Source: Sesamum alatum
Lineage: Eukaryota > Streptophyta > Magnoliopsida > Lamiales > Pedaliaceae
Length of the DNA: 64,000 nt
Assembly (NCBI GenBank): GCA_034509735.1
Contig: JACGWO010000011.1
Span: forward strand, 25,528,979-25,592,978
Reading direction: 5' to 3'
Of the stretch, positions 1 through 12,810 are shown piece after piece. Position 1 is the first letter of the stretch; each line of letters opens with the position of its first letter. The translations under genes and the position numbers were made by a program. Under the pieces are notes generated by a model. That model was not told where the DNA came from. It saw nothing but the letters and a program-made list of their open reading frames with translations, and did no database searches.

Positions 1-2531
1 CTTGTTATCTCGACCACTTAGAATTTTATCATGCTCTTCCTGCATTAAAACAAAACTAATATTAATAATAAAAATATTAAATAATAAGTTTTACAATTAT
101 TACTAAAATAGATATTAAGTATAAGAGTATTACTAAATGCAACAGATCCTCCTATGAAAATACTAATAAGCAAAAAAATATCTCAATTGAAAAAGAAAAA
201 AAGGCAACGCAACGCATTTACAAAAGAGGTGTGAGATTCTTTTTTAAAAGTTTAAGTTGTCGCACTATTTTTTTATTTTTATTTAGAGGAGTATTTTCAT
301 AAGGGGGTAAGATGCAATTAAACCTTGTACAATAATTTTGATTTTGTAATAATATATTTTTTAAATTTTAAAAAACAAAGCGCAAGTTATGGGTGCATGA
401 TTGATTATGAGAGAATTAATTTTGGTAATTCATTTTAGGTAAAGTGATGATGTCCTTTAGATTCATAATTTCAATAATTAATTATACAACGATAGATTAT
501 ATTTAAATTTCAAAACTAACCTCATGTCAAGTGATTTTAGTAGAATTTAATGGGTTAAAATAGATAATTAAATAAAAAATAATTGTGGTGAATTAAAAGC
601 AACAAACTATAGATTTTATCAAATATAATTTTTATAAAAATTTGAACCCAAAAACAATTCTAGGAAAAGGGGCCGAACGGTATAAAAAAAACGTGTTTGC
701 GCTCGAAATACAAATTTGGCATGCTCAATGGCAAAGCCCAACAGGCACTAAGAATAACTATTTTGGTGGAACTAATTAAAATTAATAAATAGAAGAATCT
801 TGGATGCTTTAGAAGTAATATATTATTTAACCATGACTAGTTATCATAGTTAAAAAAAAATAGTCATAGTAAATAATCATTGCCCACGGTTACGCAATGA
901 TTATTGGCCGTAGATCTACAAGTGTAGCTAAAATATCTATCATGGTTATGTGCCATGACAAAAATTAATTTTATGGTGAATAAGCTAAGTTTTTGCTTAG
1001 CTATAGTTAATAAAAATTATTTACCACTACTTTAGTTTATAGTCAGTAAAATTGTAGACAATAGTAAATTTTCTTCTGATGATGGATATATACATACCTT
1101 TAACTGTTGCAAGACATCGGGGTGTTGACGGAGGAAGTGTAAGGCCATGGCTATGGTTGTCGAAGTCGTCTCAAAAGCAGCAAACAGAAGCAAAAACAAC
1201 ACATCCGTGGCAACTTCTCTTGTCAAAATGGCATCTTCATCCTCCATTTCTTTCATTAGCTTATCCAAGAAATCATGTTCATCATCTCCATTAATGCTCC
1301 TTGATGATCTTCTTGCATCGAAGGCCGATCTTATCATTTTTATCGCTCTCTCTCGTCCCTACGAGCGGAGAAATCAGAATGCATGGTTAGTGATGTCTCG
1401 AGAACTTGATGCCAGATAGAATGACAATTGTAAAATCGATCCAACTGCAACATAGTTGAATAACCTCGTAGTTACACAAAATCCCTTCAGTTCTTTGTTT
1501 TCGGCTACCCCTTGTAATGGTGCTAAAGGGGGTACTTATACGATACAAGGGCATTTGTGACAGTTAATATAAAAATACAATATTAGCGTTCAATTAATTA
1601 TACGTAGGTGATTGTTGTTTAGTGAGCATGGGCGGTACTAGGAACGTGTGGTTGTCCTTTAATTTTCATCAATTGGAAAAGCCCGTTTTGCCCTTCAATT
1701 ATTTTTCTTGGGATGCGATCCAACATAGTTGAACAACCTCGTAGTTACACAAACCCCTTCGGTTCTTTGTTTTTACCAAAAGGGGTGTTTACACTATACA
1801 AGGGTATTTATGATGGCTAATCTAAAAATACAATATTATCCTCCAATAAATTATCAGTATGTGGTTGTTGCTTATTGGGCATGGGCGATACAGTAATCTG
1901 ACTGGAGGCTAGGAACATGTAGTTGTCCTTTAATTTTCATCAACCGAAAAAGCTCGCTTTGCCCTTCAATTATCTTCTTTTGATAACCGGTACTCAGCTT
2001 CTTGAGTTATTAATATTATTTTTACAAAAATTGAACATTTGTTTTAAATTGCAAACCATTTGCATGACAAATAATACATTATACACGTCATGTGACTAAT
2101 CAAACTTGCAAAACACGAAAGATTTAAAATAGCTTTAAAAAATAATGAAATAATAATGCAGCTTTTGTGGGACTAAAATTGACTATTTTTGAAAGTTTAA
2201 AACCAACTCGATGACAAAACACCCATGTTTAATAAAAATATATTCAAATATATATATATATATATATATGTTTCATGATTTGAATTTTTTTGAATTGATA
2301 AAATCAATAAATTAGATAAAATAATTTCACCTGCATAGCATGATGGAAGGCAGTTCCAGGAATATTGAGAGGGAATGAAATAAGAGCATCCTTGAAGTTC
2401 TTGTAATTTTCTCTCAACTCCAACGCCTTTCCTTCTTCCAAACCAAGGAACTTCTTTGCACCCAATTCAAGCACCATCTACAAGATCATACTAACAAAAA
2501 ATTCACACCAAAATAAATAATTGATACAACA

Positions 2532-2606
<75 letters not shown>

Positions 2607-3134
2607 CACAAAATGTACAATAACACAATATCAAAATTATCACTAACACATGTATAACACATTTTTAGTCCCACTGCTTACTGAATTCTCAAAAATAGTC
2701 TCATATTGCAAAATGTCCCATTTTCAATCCTCCTATCAATTTTTATTAGGAAAGCACGTGGCCGTTAATTTTTCAGAGTGGAGGGTAGAAGCCAAGTGAC
2801 TTGCACATAGTCTTTCCCGTCAATTTACTAAAGAAAATTGGTATAATAAGAGGATCGGAAGTTAGAGTACAAACTCTAAATTATGGGCCGAAAAAATAAA
2901 ATTTTTCCATTAATGTCAACTTTACCACATAATTTTTATCACTAATTACCATTTGTGACATTTTTGCATAATTTCGTCTCTAATAAAATTGTAAATATGA
3001 TTATTGTGACGGAAAAAAAAATTATTTTCACTTATATATACATACAATTAATAATACTTTCCTTTTATTTGAAATGTTTGTTCACTAAAACTATTGTCTA
3101 TTATTGCGAAATTATCCTGAAATCCAAAAAAATA

Positions 3135-3173
<39 letters not shown>

Positions 3174-5918
3174 ACTAAAAAAAATGATTTTTCCCAAACT
3201 ATAAACACCAACAATTTAAAAATTATGGTAAATCGATATTATTAACCACGGTCAAACAAAATAAATGCAAACTTTTTAAATATTTACCACGATTAATCAT
3301 ATTTAGTATGGTTTTTAGTTATGACCAAAATATTTGCCATGACTAATATTTTGGCTTCACTTCATAAACAACGGCTGACGACGGAGACATCATTAATTTG
3401 TACTCGCCGTAATTTCTTTCTTTTAACCATAGTAATTAACTGTAGTGCAAAATAATAGTGATAATACATGTTTACAGTAAAACTTAATAAAACTTACAAT
3501 TTCAGCTGCGTCTTTGACATCGACTTGATGAGAATGAGCCCATCGAGAGAGATGTTTGCGAGTAATTCTGTCCATCTCATGAACTAACTCTTCCTTAAGG
3601 TTTTCGAGTCCGACGATGTCGCGAATCAGATTTCGGAGATATTTATGAGAATTTCCGGCGTGCACCGGCAGACCCTTTTCTCCGGTGATCCTGAAGCCGC
3701 TCTGCGTGTACCACGCCTGGAAGATTTTGCCTTCTTGCTGGAATATGTATTGGTTCACTTCTTGGTCCGTCGACATTACCACCGGCTGCCCCACCAGACT
3801 TGTCCGAAACACCGGACCGTATCTGTGTGGGTACCATTGGGTTTGCCCAAATCCGAGTTAGTTACGGTAGTTGTCTTGACACGCAATACTTGTGTGCGTA
3901 TAATCATATAGATAGGAGAGAAATATTAAAATCAAAAATCAATATTTATACTATTATGAAAGAAAATTTTTTGGCATACTAATTTTTTAATGCCCAAATT
4001 TACCTTTCAATTCATTTCTTTTCTTTAAAAATTATTGGTCAGAAAAATAATTTTATTATTTTTTCCTCTCAACCCACTACTCCATGTTTATCTCAATTCA
4101 CTCCATGTTTTTTTTTTTTTTGCTTATTAACATTTTCTTTTCTCATTCCTTCATTTTTTTTCTTTTTTATATGCTCACGGGGACCGCGTGCAACGGCCAC
4201 TAGTATGATTAAAAACGGATTAAGTGATTAATATATGAACGAAAGTAGAGGATAAATATGAAAATATATATTGACAGTTAGAAAATGACATAGACCATTT
4301 GAAATGAGGAATTAATTATATCGGCACAAGTATTTTAATTTAAGGGTATAATTGGATTTTATGACTGAGATAATGACACCGCCTTTCCCTAAAGTTTGGT
4401 ATAAATACACGTAGAATCGGTTTTGAAAATTACATCTAGTACCCCTCATAAGGTTTGCTTCTATCTAACATATAAGTCCATCCGTTAATCAAAATTCACT
4501 GAATATGTTAATATTAATAAAAAAAATTGGATGAAAATTCATATTTGCCTCATACTGACTTATTACTGACTTATTGCAAAGGCCAAATAAATCTTTTTAT
4601 GACCAAACTACTCTTATACATCTCATACATTAATGCATTTGAAAAGCTATATCTTCACCCTTATAAAGGTAATTTAGTCAGAAAAGATTTGTTTGGCCTG
4701 CGATAAATAAGATAAGTCAATCGAAGTAAATATTGATTTTTATTCAGGTTTTTTTGTTAATATTATTAAATTTGGTGATTTTTGATTAACAGATGGACCC
4801 ATTTGATAGACATAAGCAAACCTCAAGGAACTATATATAATTTTTCAAAATCATAGGAGGTCTATGTATAATTACACAAAACCTCAAGATTGCAATATCA
4901 TAAACCGTCAATTATGAATTAAAAATGACTTTCTATTTTATATTAATATAGATGATGAGAATATTATTTTTTTTTACATATATAGTGTACAATTTAAAAA
5001 GAATGATTAGTTACATGTTGTAGTTGGTTGGATATGAGGATGCAGATGTTGGATTATTTATTTGTTTATTACTGGACCAGGTTAGCTATAATCTATACTA
5101 TTATATAAAAGAAACGTATTGTTTTATTCACAAATGGCGGTTAATAATATCGTCATACCACTTTTTTGTAATGCCAAAAATAATCCTCAACTGATAAGAT
5201 AACTACTTTATTCACCTTTTCAAATTTTATATTAATTGATAAATTAGTTTTTTCTTTTTTTTCTTTTTTTTATGTGATGTGACAGTTTATATATTTTATA
5301 CTAATTTATAATATATTTTAACACGTAAAAAAAATATTTATTATATGCATGCACACAGAAACGGCGTGCCACGATGGCTAGTTAAGGTTAAAACAAAGGG
5401 CAAAGATGTTCCTAGCACTATTAAAGAAAACCAAGCATTAAACGAAATCGATACAAATAATTATATTTTTACCATAATTAATTAATATTTGCCATAATTT
5501 TAACTATAGTCAAAACATTTGCTATGATTTTCAACTGCGCCAAAAGTTATGGCCCTTCAAAGTTAATTTATTTTATAAAATGTGATCAATTATTCATTTT
5601 ATTTTTTCTATATTATTTTAATCAAATAACTATATTAAAAATTTTAAATCACGCCCACGCATCAATTGTACTTCAATCGCTCGTATACACAGAGAGTCTG
5701 AATGTAAAGTAGGGGTACCTGGCCATTCTTTTTGCAATGAATGGAGGGATGCCCTCCAGCGGCTGAGCAGAGAAGTACTCAAATGTCTCTCCGATGAGCG
5801 GCAGCCCCATCGAACCCGGCGGCAACACCCCGTTGCATTTAGGGTTCCGCCACCGGTAAACCCACAAAGCTGCCGCCACAACGAGCGGCGCCACCAGGTA
5901 GAGGAGGAGGATTGCCAT
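1..5918 (-). CDS. Cytochrome P450, CYP87-like (partial, 3' part beyond the left edge)
   Basis: Five exons on the minus strand keep one frame with GT-AG borders: 5918-5719, 3822-3498, 2477-2331, 1358-1098 and 39-1 (cut by the window edge). The first four encode 311 residues of a usual ~470-480. The start begins MAILLLYLVAPLVVAAALW, a hydrophobic ER membrane anchor, followed by the proline hinge and PPGSMGLPLIGETFEYF. Exon 2 has YGPVFRTSLVGQP. Exon 3 has the SFPLNIPGTAFHHAMQ stretch typical of the CYP85 clan. Exon 4 carries the I-helix oxygen-activation motif AAFETTSTT. Exon 5 begins EEHDKIL. The ExxR and heme-cysteine regions lie outside the window. Known CYP87 members oxidise triterpenoids or sterols, including sterol side-chain cleavage in cardenolide plants; the substrate here cannot be told. 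Introns are long (up to 1.9 kb) and full of small transposons, but all visible exons are intact. Confidence 0.9.
804..1081. mobile_element. Degenerate mini-CACTA (MITE) in CYP87 intron 4
   Basis: The interior matches the copy at 26871-27165 (CATGAC and CACGGT words, GTAGACAATAGTAAATTTTC near the right end). The left terminus is degenerate (CTTTAGAAGTAATA instead of CACTAGAAAAA), so the edges are approximate. No coding content. Confidence 0.55.
2529..2606. repeat. (AAT)n microsatellite in CYP87 intron 2
   Basis: About 25 uninterrupted AAT units, about 50 bp upstream (in gene sense) of exon 3. A shorter AAT run lies at 3139-3170. Likely polymorphic in length. Confidence 0.95.
3173..3460. mobile_element. 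Mini-CACTA MITE in CYP87 intron 2
   Basis: Starts CACTAAAAAAAATG and ends AAAATAATAGTG, with a 3-bp ATA duplication on both sides (3170-3172 and 3461-3463). The interior shares CATGAC and CCACGG words with the other copies. It ends 37 bp from the exon 2 donor. No transposase. Confidence 0.65.
3944..4204 (+). mobile_element. Helitron-like non-autonomous element in CYP87 intron 1
   Basis: The 5' end resembles the TCTATACTATTATA start of the clearer copy at 5092. The 3' end is a GC-rich hairpin-like stretch (CACGGGGACCGCGTGCAACG) followed by CACTAGT. The left edge is approximate and there is no helicase. Confidence 0.45.
4369..4905. mobile_element. Fold-back Mutator-type MITE (degenerate)
   Basis: The two halves are inverted copies of each other: 'CTAGTACCCCTCATAAGG' left, 'CCTCAAGGAACTATATATAA' right. 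It belongs to the same family as 10197-10670 and 30204-30715. The terminal bases have decayed, so no target duplication was confirmed. Confidence 0.55.
5092..5382 (+). mobile_element. Helitron-like non-autonomous element in CYP87 intron 1
   Basis: Begins TCTATACTATTATATAAAAG and ends with a GC-rich palindrome (ACGGCGTGCC) and CTAGT. The base before it is A and the base after is T, the A/T insertion site expected of Helitrons. 291 bp, no coding sequence. Confidence 0.6.
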
Positions 5919-5981
5919 TTAGTACTGTTATTTAGCTTCTTGCTTGCCTACTATGAAAACATAGAAGAGGCGTACGTGTAC

Positions 5982-5991
5982 ATATATATAG
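5982..5991 (-). promoter_or_regulatory. Probable TATA box of the CYP87-like gene
   Basis: CTATATATAT on the minus strand, 64 bp upstream of the ATG at 5918. This fits a 5' leader of about 30-40 bases. Position-based inference. Confidence 0.45.
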
Positions 5992-6023
5992 TATTTTTTG
6001 TCATGTATTTAGAGTGTGTCGTT

Positions 6024-6309
6024 TTTTTTATTTTTATTTTTAATTGGAAGCGATAAATTTTATTAATTGAAATAAACGAGTACAATCAACTGTCAGATTA
6101 AACAGAGAGAGATAAATACAACATTCTTATCCACAATATCACGTATACCAACATCGTGCTATTACAGCAACAAATAACCTATTATACAGTAGAAACAAAT
6201 AAACCTACTATGCAGTAGAAACAAATCATCCCACGAAGGGGATTCGAAGCCATGACCTCTAAAATCATGGGGCCTCAGCTTCGCCAACTGAGCAGGCTTC
6301 ATTGGCAGG
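6024..6309 (-). mobile_element. tRNA-derived SINE
   Basis: On the minus strand the head has box A (GCTCAGTTGGCG) and box B (GCTTCGAATCC), then a body with TTTCTACTGTATAATAGGT motifs and an A-rich tail. A 10-bp duplication GTGTGTCGTT flanks it (6014-6023 and 6310-6319). It is the same family as 24524-24803. It sits about 100-390 bp upstream of the CYP87 start codon. Confidence 0.75.
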
Positions 6310-6319
6310 GTGTGTCGTT

Positions 6320-8650
6320 CTTGTTGAGAAAAAGACAGATGAAAACGTGTTTTATGCCAAATTAATTCGCTTTAGGCTTCATTCAGATCGACATATTTAT
6401 ATTTGAAGCGGAGATTTGAAGAAAAAATTTCAAATGACTACAACATCTTCCGTCAAATTGTTAACGAAGCCGTCAAGTCTGTTCGGGACCACGCTTCGAT
6501 AACAGCAGCTTTTAACTTTTAATCACAACACAATTATTTTTCATTTAATTACTATTATATCCATTAAAATTTTACCACAACCATTTCACATGAGGTTAGT
6601 TTGGAAACTTAGCTACAATCTGCAGTTGTGTAATCAATTTTTGAAATTGTAAGTCCAAACGTCATAATCAATCTTTTAACATCAATTATTTTAAAATTAA
6701 TTTTTCATAATCAATTATGCAATCTCCAAGCCAAATTGAGCCTTAGACTAATATTATAAAATTTCTGTCATATTATAAAATACGCATCTCATTTTAATTA
6801 TCCGACCTAAATTGTGAGTTGCGTCGGATTAAAATAATGCGGTCTGTTTAATTAGTGATTGGAGTATACTTATATATATATATATGTACACTAACGTGTG
6901 ACCCGCGCTATGTACGAATTTAATTTAATTCTAGAAAAAATATATTTTATAAGATTTTTTAAATTAAGTAAATGTTAAATGAAGAATATTTTTAAATAAA
7001 ATTATTTTTCATTTCAATTATAGTGCATTATAAAAATTTTGTGTTATAAAAATTGTAAAAATTTACAATTTTAAGAAATATATACAAAGGGATATCCATA
7101 AAAGGTGATTAATAATAACATAAATATCAATATGTATGTCCTCAAATATATCTATATGTTTATTTAATTTGTATATGTAATGAATATTAAATATATTTAT
7201 TTTATATATAATGAATATCAATAGAAAATACTTATATGTGTCTTATTAATATAAAACTATATATAACATGAAAACAATTTAAGAATTTTACTATTTATGC
7301 AATGCTATATAAAGTCATTTACATACTTAAACAAATTTACCATATCAAATTTTTACTGAAACTATATATTAAATTGACGAATGAACATGTAGTACGACCC
7401 ACATCATTTTGAATATGCAATTGATCCTTTTTTTTTTTAAACTACCTTTACATAGCATTTTATATCAATGATTAAATAACAAAAATCTATCATTTGGATC
7501 TTGAGTTCATTTGTCATCAATCCTGCATGTAAAGATGACATACGATTATGATAGAAAAATTATTATGCGGTCAATATTATACAATTGACTTTCAAAATGT
7601 ATCTTGGTATACTTTTTTATTATTCTACTGATATTCATATTTTTACAATTTTGTGGATGACAATTATATTTTCTTGATTTATCCTGAATTATTTTAATTC
7701 GTCCTGCGCATAACTTTTGTCAACTAAATTTATATATTTATATCATAATCTTTTTATTTATAATTTAATATTTTTATGATGAAATTTTATGGGTGACAAA
7801 TCATTAAATGATTGTAACAATTAATGATACCAAAGTAATTTTGATGGGTTCAGATTTTTATAAAAATATTAGAAGAGAAAAATATATATCACTTGAAAAT
7901 CAAGTTGGCATATACAATATCTTTTAAAATTGTTTTTTGGGTATAATGTGAATGAGAGAAGAATTTTTTATTTGATAGGTTTTTCAGAAAAAATAAAGAA
8001 AATTTTCTTTATATAAATTAAAAATAATAAATATGACCGAGATAAATTTTATACAAAAAGTTTGTCATTGTGTAACGCACGGGCAAACTGCTAGTTATTA
8101 TAATAATAATTATCCGTAATCTGTTGATATCTATTAATATATATATATATATATAGCGCTTTGTACACGTGTAGGAATATTTTAATTATGTGTTAAAATA
8201 TTAATTTTTAACTTTTCAAATTCAAAATTCTAGAATTAATACATAAAAAAAATTATATATACATGAACTACAATATAACGTCACCTGATACGTCATTCAT
8301 ATTAGTGCCATGTCATCTACACTGTGTAATTTTAACCACGCCACGTGCTGAAGTGGTTAATTTCATTGGATACATAAGCAAAATTTGGACACATCATCAA
8401 ATTTCATTCAATTGACCGAAAAATTGGAACAAAAATTCTCAATTGGTCTTATTAAAGCAATATTGCAACATAATATATAAAATGTAGTAATTACCAAAGT
8501 TAGTATACTAAAATCGAACAAGAACCCAATTAATGGACTAAAAACAATCCCTAGTAAAAAATGCATACATTGATAAAATTCGTATCCATAATCTCATAAT
8601 TACTAAGCCTCACTTTCAATACCAAGATCGTAGAGACAATTTTTTCAATG

Positions 8651-8681
<31 letters not shown>

Positions 8682-9171
8682 CTTTTTTTTTTTGAGAAAC
8701 TACTATTATTATTTTATGGTACATACAAAATCTAGGTATGTCACCATGCATATCTCTCAATCCATCTGAAATATTGAATATTCGTGTATTATTGACCCAT
8801 CCACCTAATTATTATTTTATAAATGCAATAATATCAACTAACTAACATCTACCTAATTCTTTTCTAAAACATAATAACAACAATAATAATAATAAAAATA
8901 ACTACCACAATTTGTCGAATAGTAGCAAAAATATTAAGAAAATAACATAATATAATTTGCAAAAATAATTAAATAATATAATTTAAAAATAATTGCATTT
9001 ACACCCCTAATACATGGTCTATTTACACAAATCACCATTGACTTTTAAAATATTATACATATATCCTCTTAAAATATCAATATCATGACACAAACTACCA
9101 CTATTTTCCGTTATCAAGGGGTGGTTCATATAGAATTTCTTGTTTCTCCTTTTTTTCTTTTCTTTTTTTTT
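6320..9171. other. AT-rich intergenic DNA without a recognisable gene
   Basis: No coding region seen. It holds a Helitron-like 3' terminus at about 8066-8095 (GC-rich stretch, then CTAGT followed by T), its probable partner end near 6888-6930, and (TA)n runs near 6870, 8141-8157 and 8649-8677. Confidence 0.5.
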
Positions 9172-9203
9172 TGGGGGGGGGGGGGGGGGGGGCGGGGCGG
9201 GGG
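9172..9203. repeat. G-rich tract
   Basis: About 20 consecutive G residues, then GCGGGGCGGGGG, directly abutting the left end of the CACTA element at 9204. The strong G skew on one strand could form a G-quadruplex. Confidence 0.9.
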
Positions 9204-9636
9204 CACTACAAGAAAATATTATATTAGTGACAAAATATCAAATGATAATTTAAAAGTTGTCACTAAAAATATGTATTAAGTGACAATATTTTTCATCTTG
9301 TCACTATATAATTATTAGTGATAAAAATTGTGTATAAAATTGTCACTAAGTACAATTAGTGACACATCTATAGTGACAACACAATATAGTGATAAAAATT
9401 ATTTATTATCATTAGGTTGTCAATATACATGAGTCACTAATTATATTTAGTGACAACTTTATGCACATTTTTTTGTCACTAATAACAATTTTTACAAAAT
9501 AATGATAATTATTAAAATCATAAAATTCATTATTGTGATAAGATAAATATACTTGTCACTAAATATATATAACTAGTGACAATATTAAAATTATCACTTA
9601 ATTTTTTTGTCGTTAATTTTCTATTTTCTTGTAGTG
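9204..9636. mobile_element. Mini-CACTA element with GTGACAA sub-terminal repeats
   Basis: Perfect terminal inverted repeats, CACTACAAGAAAAT at the left and its complement ending TTTTCTTGTAGTG at the right. Many short GTGACAA/TTGTCACT words lie inside, like the sub-terminal transposase sites of CACTA (En/Spm) elements. 433 bp, no transposase. Flanks GGG/TGG are an imperfect 3-bp duplication. Confidence 0.8.
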
Positions 9637-10196
9637 TGGGGGATGGGGTTGTGGTGAGGACTAAATCAGCAATCCCAATCACGTGAAGTTTGAGTGTGTT
9701 GTGCAATCCTAATATGACCACACAAATCTATAGCAAGACATCATTACTTAGATACGAAAACGAAGGAAATTAATTATTAATTACTAATTAATGTATAAAA
9801 ATCTTACTAATTATTTATATATATGGATAATAATTATAAAGAATCTCTAGTCAACGACTATATATATACAAATTAGAATAACCGGTTAGGGAAAATTTAA
9901 GCTGAAATTTTCGAAATTTTTGTGGGGTCGAATCTTACAAAATAAACCATAAGTGAAAATTTCGAATCCAGAGACCCAAGAAACTCAAATTAAATTTTTT
10001 ATATTATAAATTTTAATAATTAACGATCAAAACAACATCAAATATCTATGAGTAATGGTCAATAAATACTATTACGGTAGACAAACAACTACTATAAAGT
10101 TCATTAACACCCACATATTGGTTGAATGCGAATCCATGACGGAGAAGTTATTTTTTTGGGTTAAAAAAAAATCTATTGGCTCCTTAAATAATAATA

Positions 10197-10670
10197 GGAT
10201 AATTACGCTCCCCTCTCCTGATATTTGGTATAATTATACGTAGATCTCCTGTAGTTTTGAAAATTGCATCTAGTACCTCTGATGTTTGCTTTCGTCTAAC
10301 AAATAGCAAAAAAACTGATTGAAAATCGTTATTTACCATCGTGACTTATTCTAAATTATTGTAGGCCAAACAAATCTTTTTAATGATCAAATTATCCTTA
10401 TACATCTCCACATGTTAATGCATGTGAGGAGGTATATCTCCAACGTTATAAGAGTAATTTAGTCAGGAAAAAAAAATTATTTGACCTGCAATAGTCAGTA
10501 ATAAGTTAATCGAGGGTAGATATCGATTTTTATTTATTTATTTTTTGTTAGCATCAATAAATTCGGTGTATTTTGGCTAATATAGGGACCTTTTTATTTG
10601 ATGGAAGCAAACCTCAGGGATATTAAATATAATTTTTCAAACCATAAAAAGATTTACGTGTAATTAACCC
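10197..10670. mobile_element. Fold-back MITE, Mutator-type (9-bp duplication)
   Basis: Left end GGATAATTACGCTCCCC, right end TACGTGTAATTAACCC. The halves are inverted copies over most of their length. The 9-bp duplication ATAATAATA flanks it (10188-10196 and 10671-10679). Non-coding. Confidence 0.75.
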
Positions 10671-10679
10671 ATAATAATA

Positions 10680-11454
10680 AATTAGCCCAATAATTGCTTC
10701 CACAAAATTATATATTCTCCTCATATTGTAACTTTAATACAAAATTGTAGGAAAACATGAAAGGTCACTACAATCTTATCTTCACTAAAGAATATTATTA
10801 AAAATGACTAAATGCATCTTTCATCCCACAATTTAGATTATTTGATATTTTTATTTTTAATTTTTTAAGGTAGTATTTTGCTCATATATATATATATATA
10901 TATATTAAATTTTCACAATTTTAGTTATTTTTTTCGTCGGAGTTCACCTCCACATACGAGAATGGTGAACTCTGATGACAACAAAAGATTAAAATTACAA
11001 AAAATAAAAAGACGCAGGATCGAAATATTACTCAAAAAGTTGGAAGGCAAAAATGAGCCAATAAAAACACTAGCCCCAATTTGAAAAATCAAGTGAGATG
11101 CACATGTATTTTTTTAATTAAACTATAGTAGGAAAAAAAAACATACTAAGATCACGAAAATTTACGTGACAAAATATGCATTTAAACCCATTAAAAATTT
11201 CATTTTCGCATTAGTTAAACCAAAAAACTAAAAGATCAACATTATAATAATTTTATTTTTATAAGTGCCATGTTTCGACCTGCATATATCGAAATAATTA
11301 TTGTTATACATTGATCAATATAAAAAATAGCAATAAATACAAAATTAAATAAATATTTCATTCTCTCCTTATTAAAAATACTAAATTCTCTGGACTAGAA
11401 ATAAATTATTTTTGTGTGATCATTAGAATTTGAATAATTTATAACGAGCTCTAT
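10680..11454. other. AT-rich intergenic DNA
   Basis: Only a (TA)n run at 10883-10905 and short chance reading frames; nothing recognisable. Confidence 0.5.
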
Positions 11455-12115
11455 TAAGATTTGACATAATTATAAATACTCTCTTGTAATTTAGAAAACT
11501 ATCAATAATTTCTGATGTTTGATGAAATTATGTAATCCTTACATAAAGATATGAAATTGTCAATTTGTCCCTTGCTGCATTCTTTTCTTCAAAAAAAAAA
11601 AAAAAAAAAAAACTATAAAAACACTGGACGAGGTGGATGGAAAGATTCCAAAAATAATAAAAATAGTGTCACTTAGTTCATAAATATTTTTTAAAAGTAA
11701 ATAGAATTATATTCATAATCAATAAAGACATTTTGGCCTGTTCACCACAAAAAATAGATGAAAAATCTAACATAAACTGATGGATTGGGGGTACTAATAA
11801 TTTTCCAAATAATAAAGAGGTATTTATAATTGTGTCAAACTTCATTGGAGCTCGTTTTAGAAATTTTCAAAAGATGGATGAAAAACCTAACAGACACTGA
11901 TGGATTGGGGGTACTAATAATTTTTCAAATAATAAAGAGGTATTATAATTGTGTCAAATCTCATTGGAGCTCGTTTTAGAAATTTTCAAAAGATGGATGA
12001 AAAACCTAACAGACGCTGATGGATTGGGGGTACTAATAATTTTTCAAATGCTAAAGAGGTATTATAATTGTGTCAAACCTCATTGGAGCTCGTTTTAGAA
12101 ATTTTCAAAAGTAGC
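11455..12115. repeat. Fold-back MITE with its right arm triplicated (three ~120-bp copies)
   Basis: The left arm (TTGACATAATTATAAATACT, about 11460) is inverted relative to the unit ending AATTGTGTCAAACTTCATTG. The unit containing GATGGATTGGGGGTACTAAT recurs at 11781, 11901 and 12020, giving three tandem copies of 119-120 bp with few differences. No coding content. Confidence 0.75.
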
Positions 12116-12220
12116 AGATTTTTTTTTTCCCCGAAATAAGAATGGTATTGTGATGCTTCTCATCAGAGTGGAGATATAGTCTGAATATTTGGGAAAATGG
12201 ATGCATTAATTATAGTTAAC

Positions 12221-12651
12221 AGGGTGAATTACAATGACCTTTTCTAAGGTCTTGATAATTTCGGAAACCCCTAGTTTTTCAAAAATTACAAATATTCCCT
12301 GAGATTTGTAACCGTCTGACAAATAACTCATTCTCATTTATTTTTATAAGTGAACTGATCAAAATATCTTTATGCAAACTGAATTATTTATTTAACTTAA
12401 AGTTTTCTAAAAAGTTTTTTGACTAAAATATGCAGGGAGATGTTTCTTATGATTTTGACACAGAGGACCAATAACATAATTTGTCTCGACTGATTTTTCT
12501 ATAATTAAAAAAAAAACAACAGCAAAATAAATAATTTCAAATCTTTGATTAAAAATTACAAACCTCATCGAGAGTATTTATAATTTTTAAAAAAATAAAA
12601 TTATATCCGTAGTTATACCAAAAATTACGAGATATCATTGTACTTCACCCT
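12221..12651. mobile_element. Terminal-inverted-repeat MITE upstream of the SDR copy
   Basis: Ends AGGGTGAATTACAATGA and the inverse of AGGGTGAAGTACAATGA. It lies 159 bp upstream of the dehydrogenase ATG, so it sits in the promoter. No clear target duplication. Confidence 0.6.
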
Positions 12652-12810
12652 AATTAATATATCAATTGTATATATGTCATGACCAACAACGATGTATCAC
12701 CTACTCATGAGTCATGGTTTTTCATTTCTTCCCATGATTAAGCTTTAACAACTAAGTGCTAGTTTTCTCTGCTTCTCATCATCACTTGATCAAAGCTCTC
12801 TCTTGGCCGT

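Noticed and set aside
8551..8760. Small minus-strand protein
   Set aside because: Built around a TA microsatellite; the residues are a run of Tyr-Ile.
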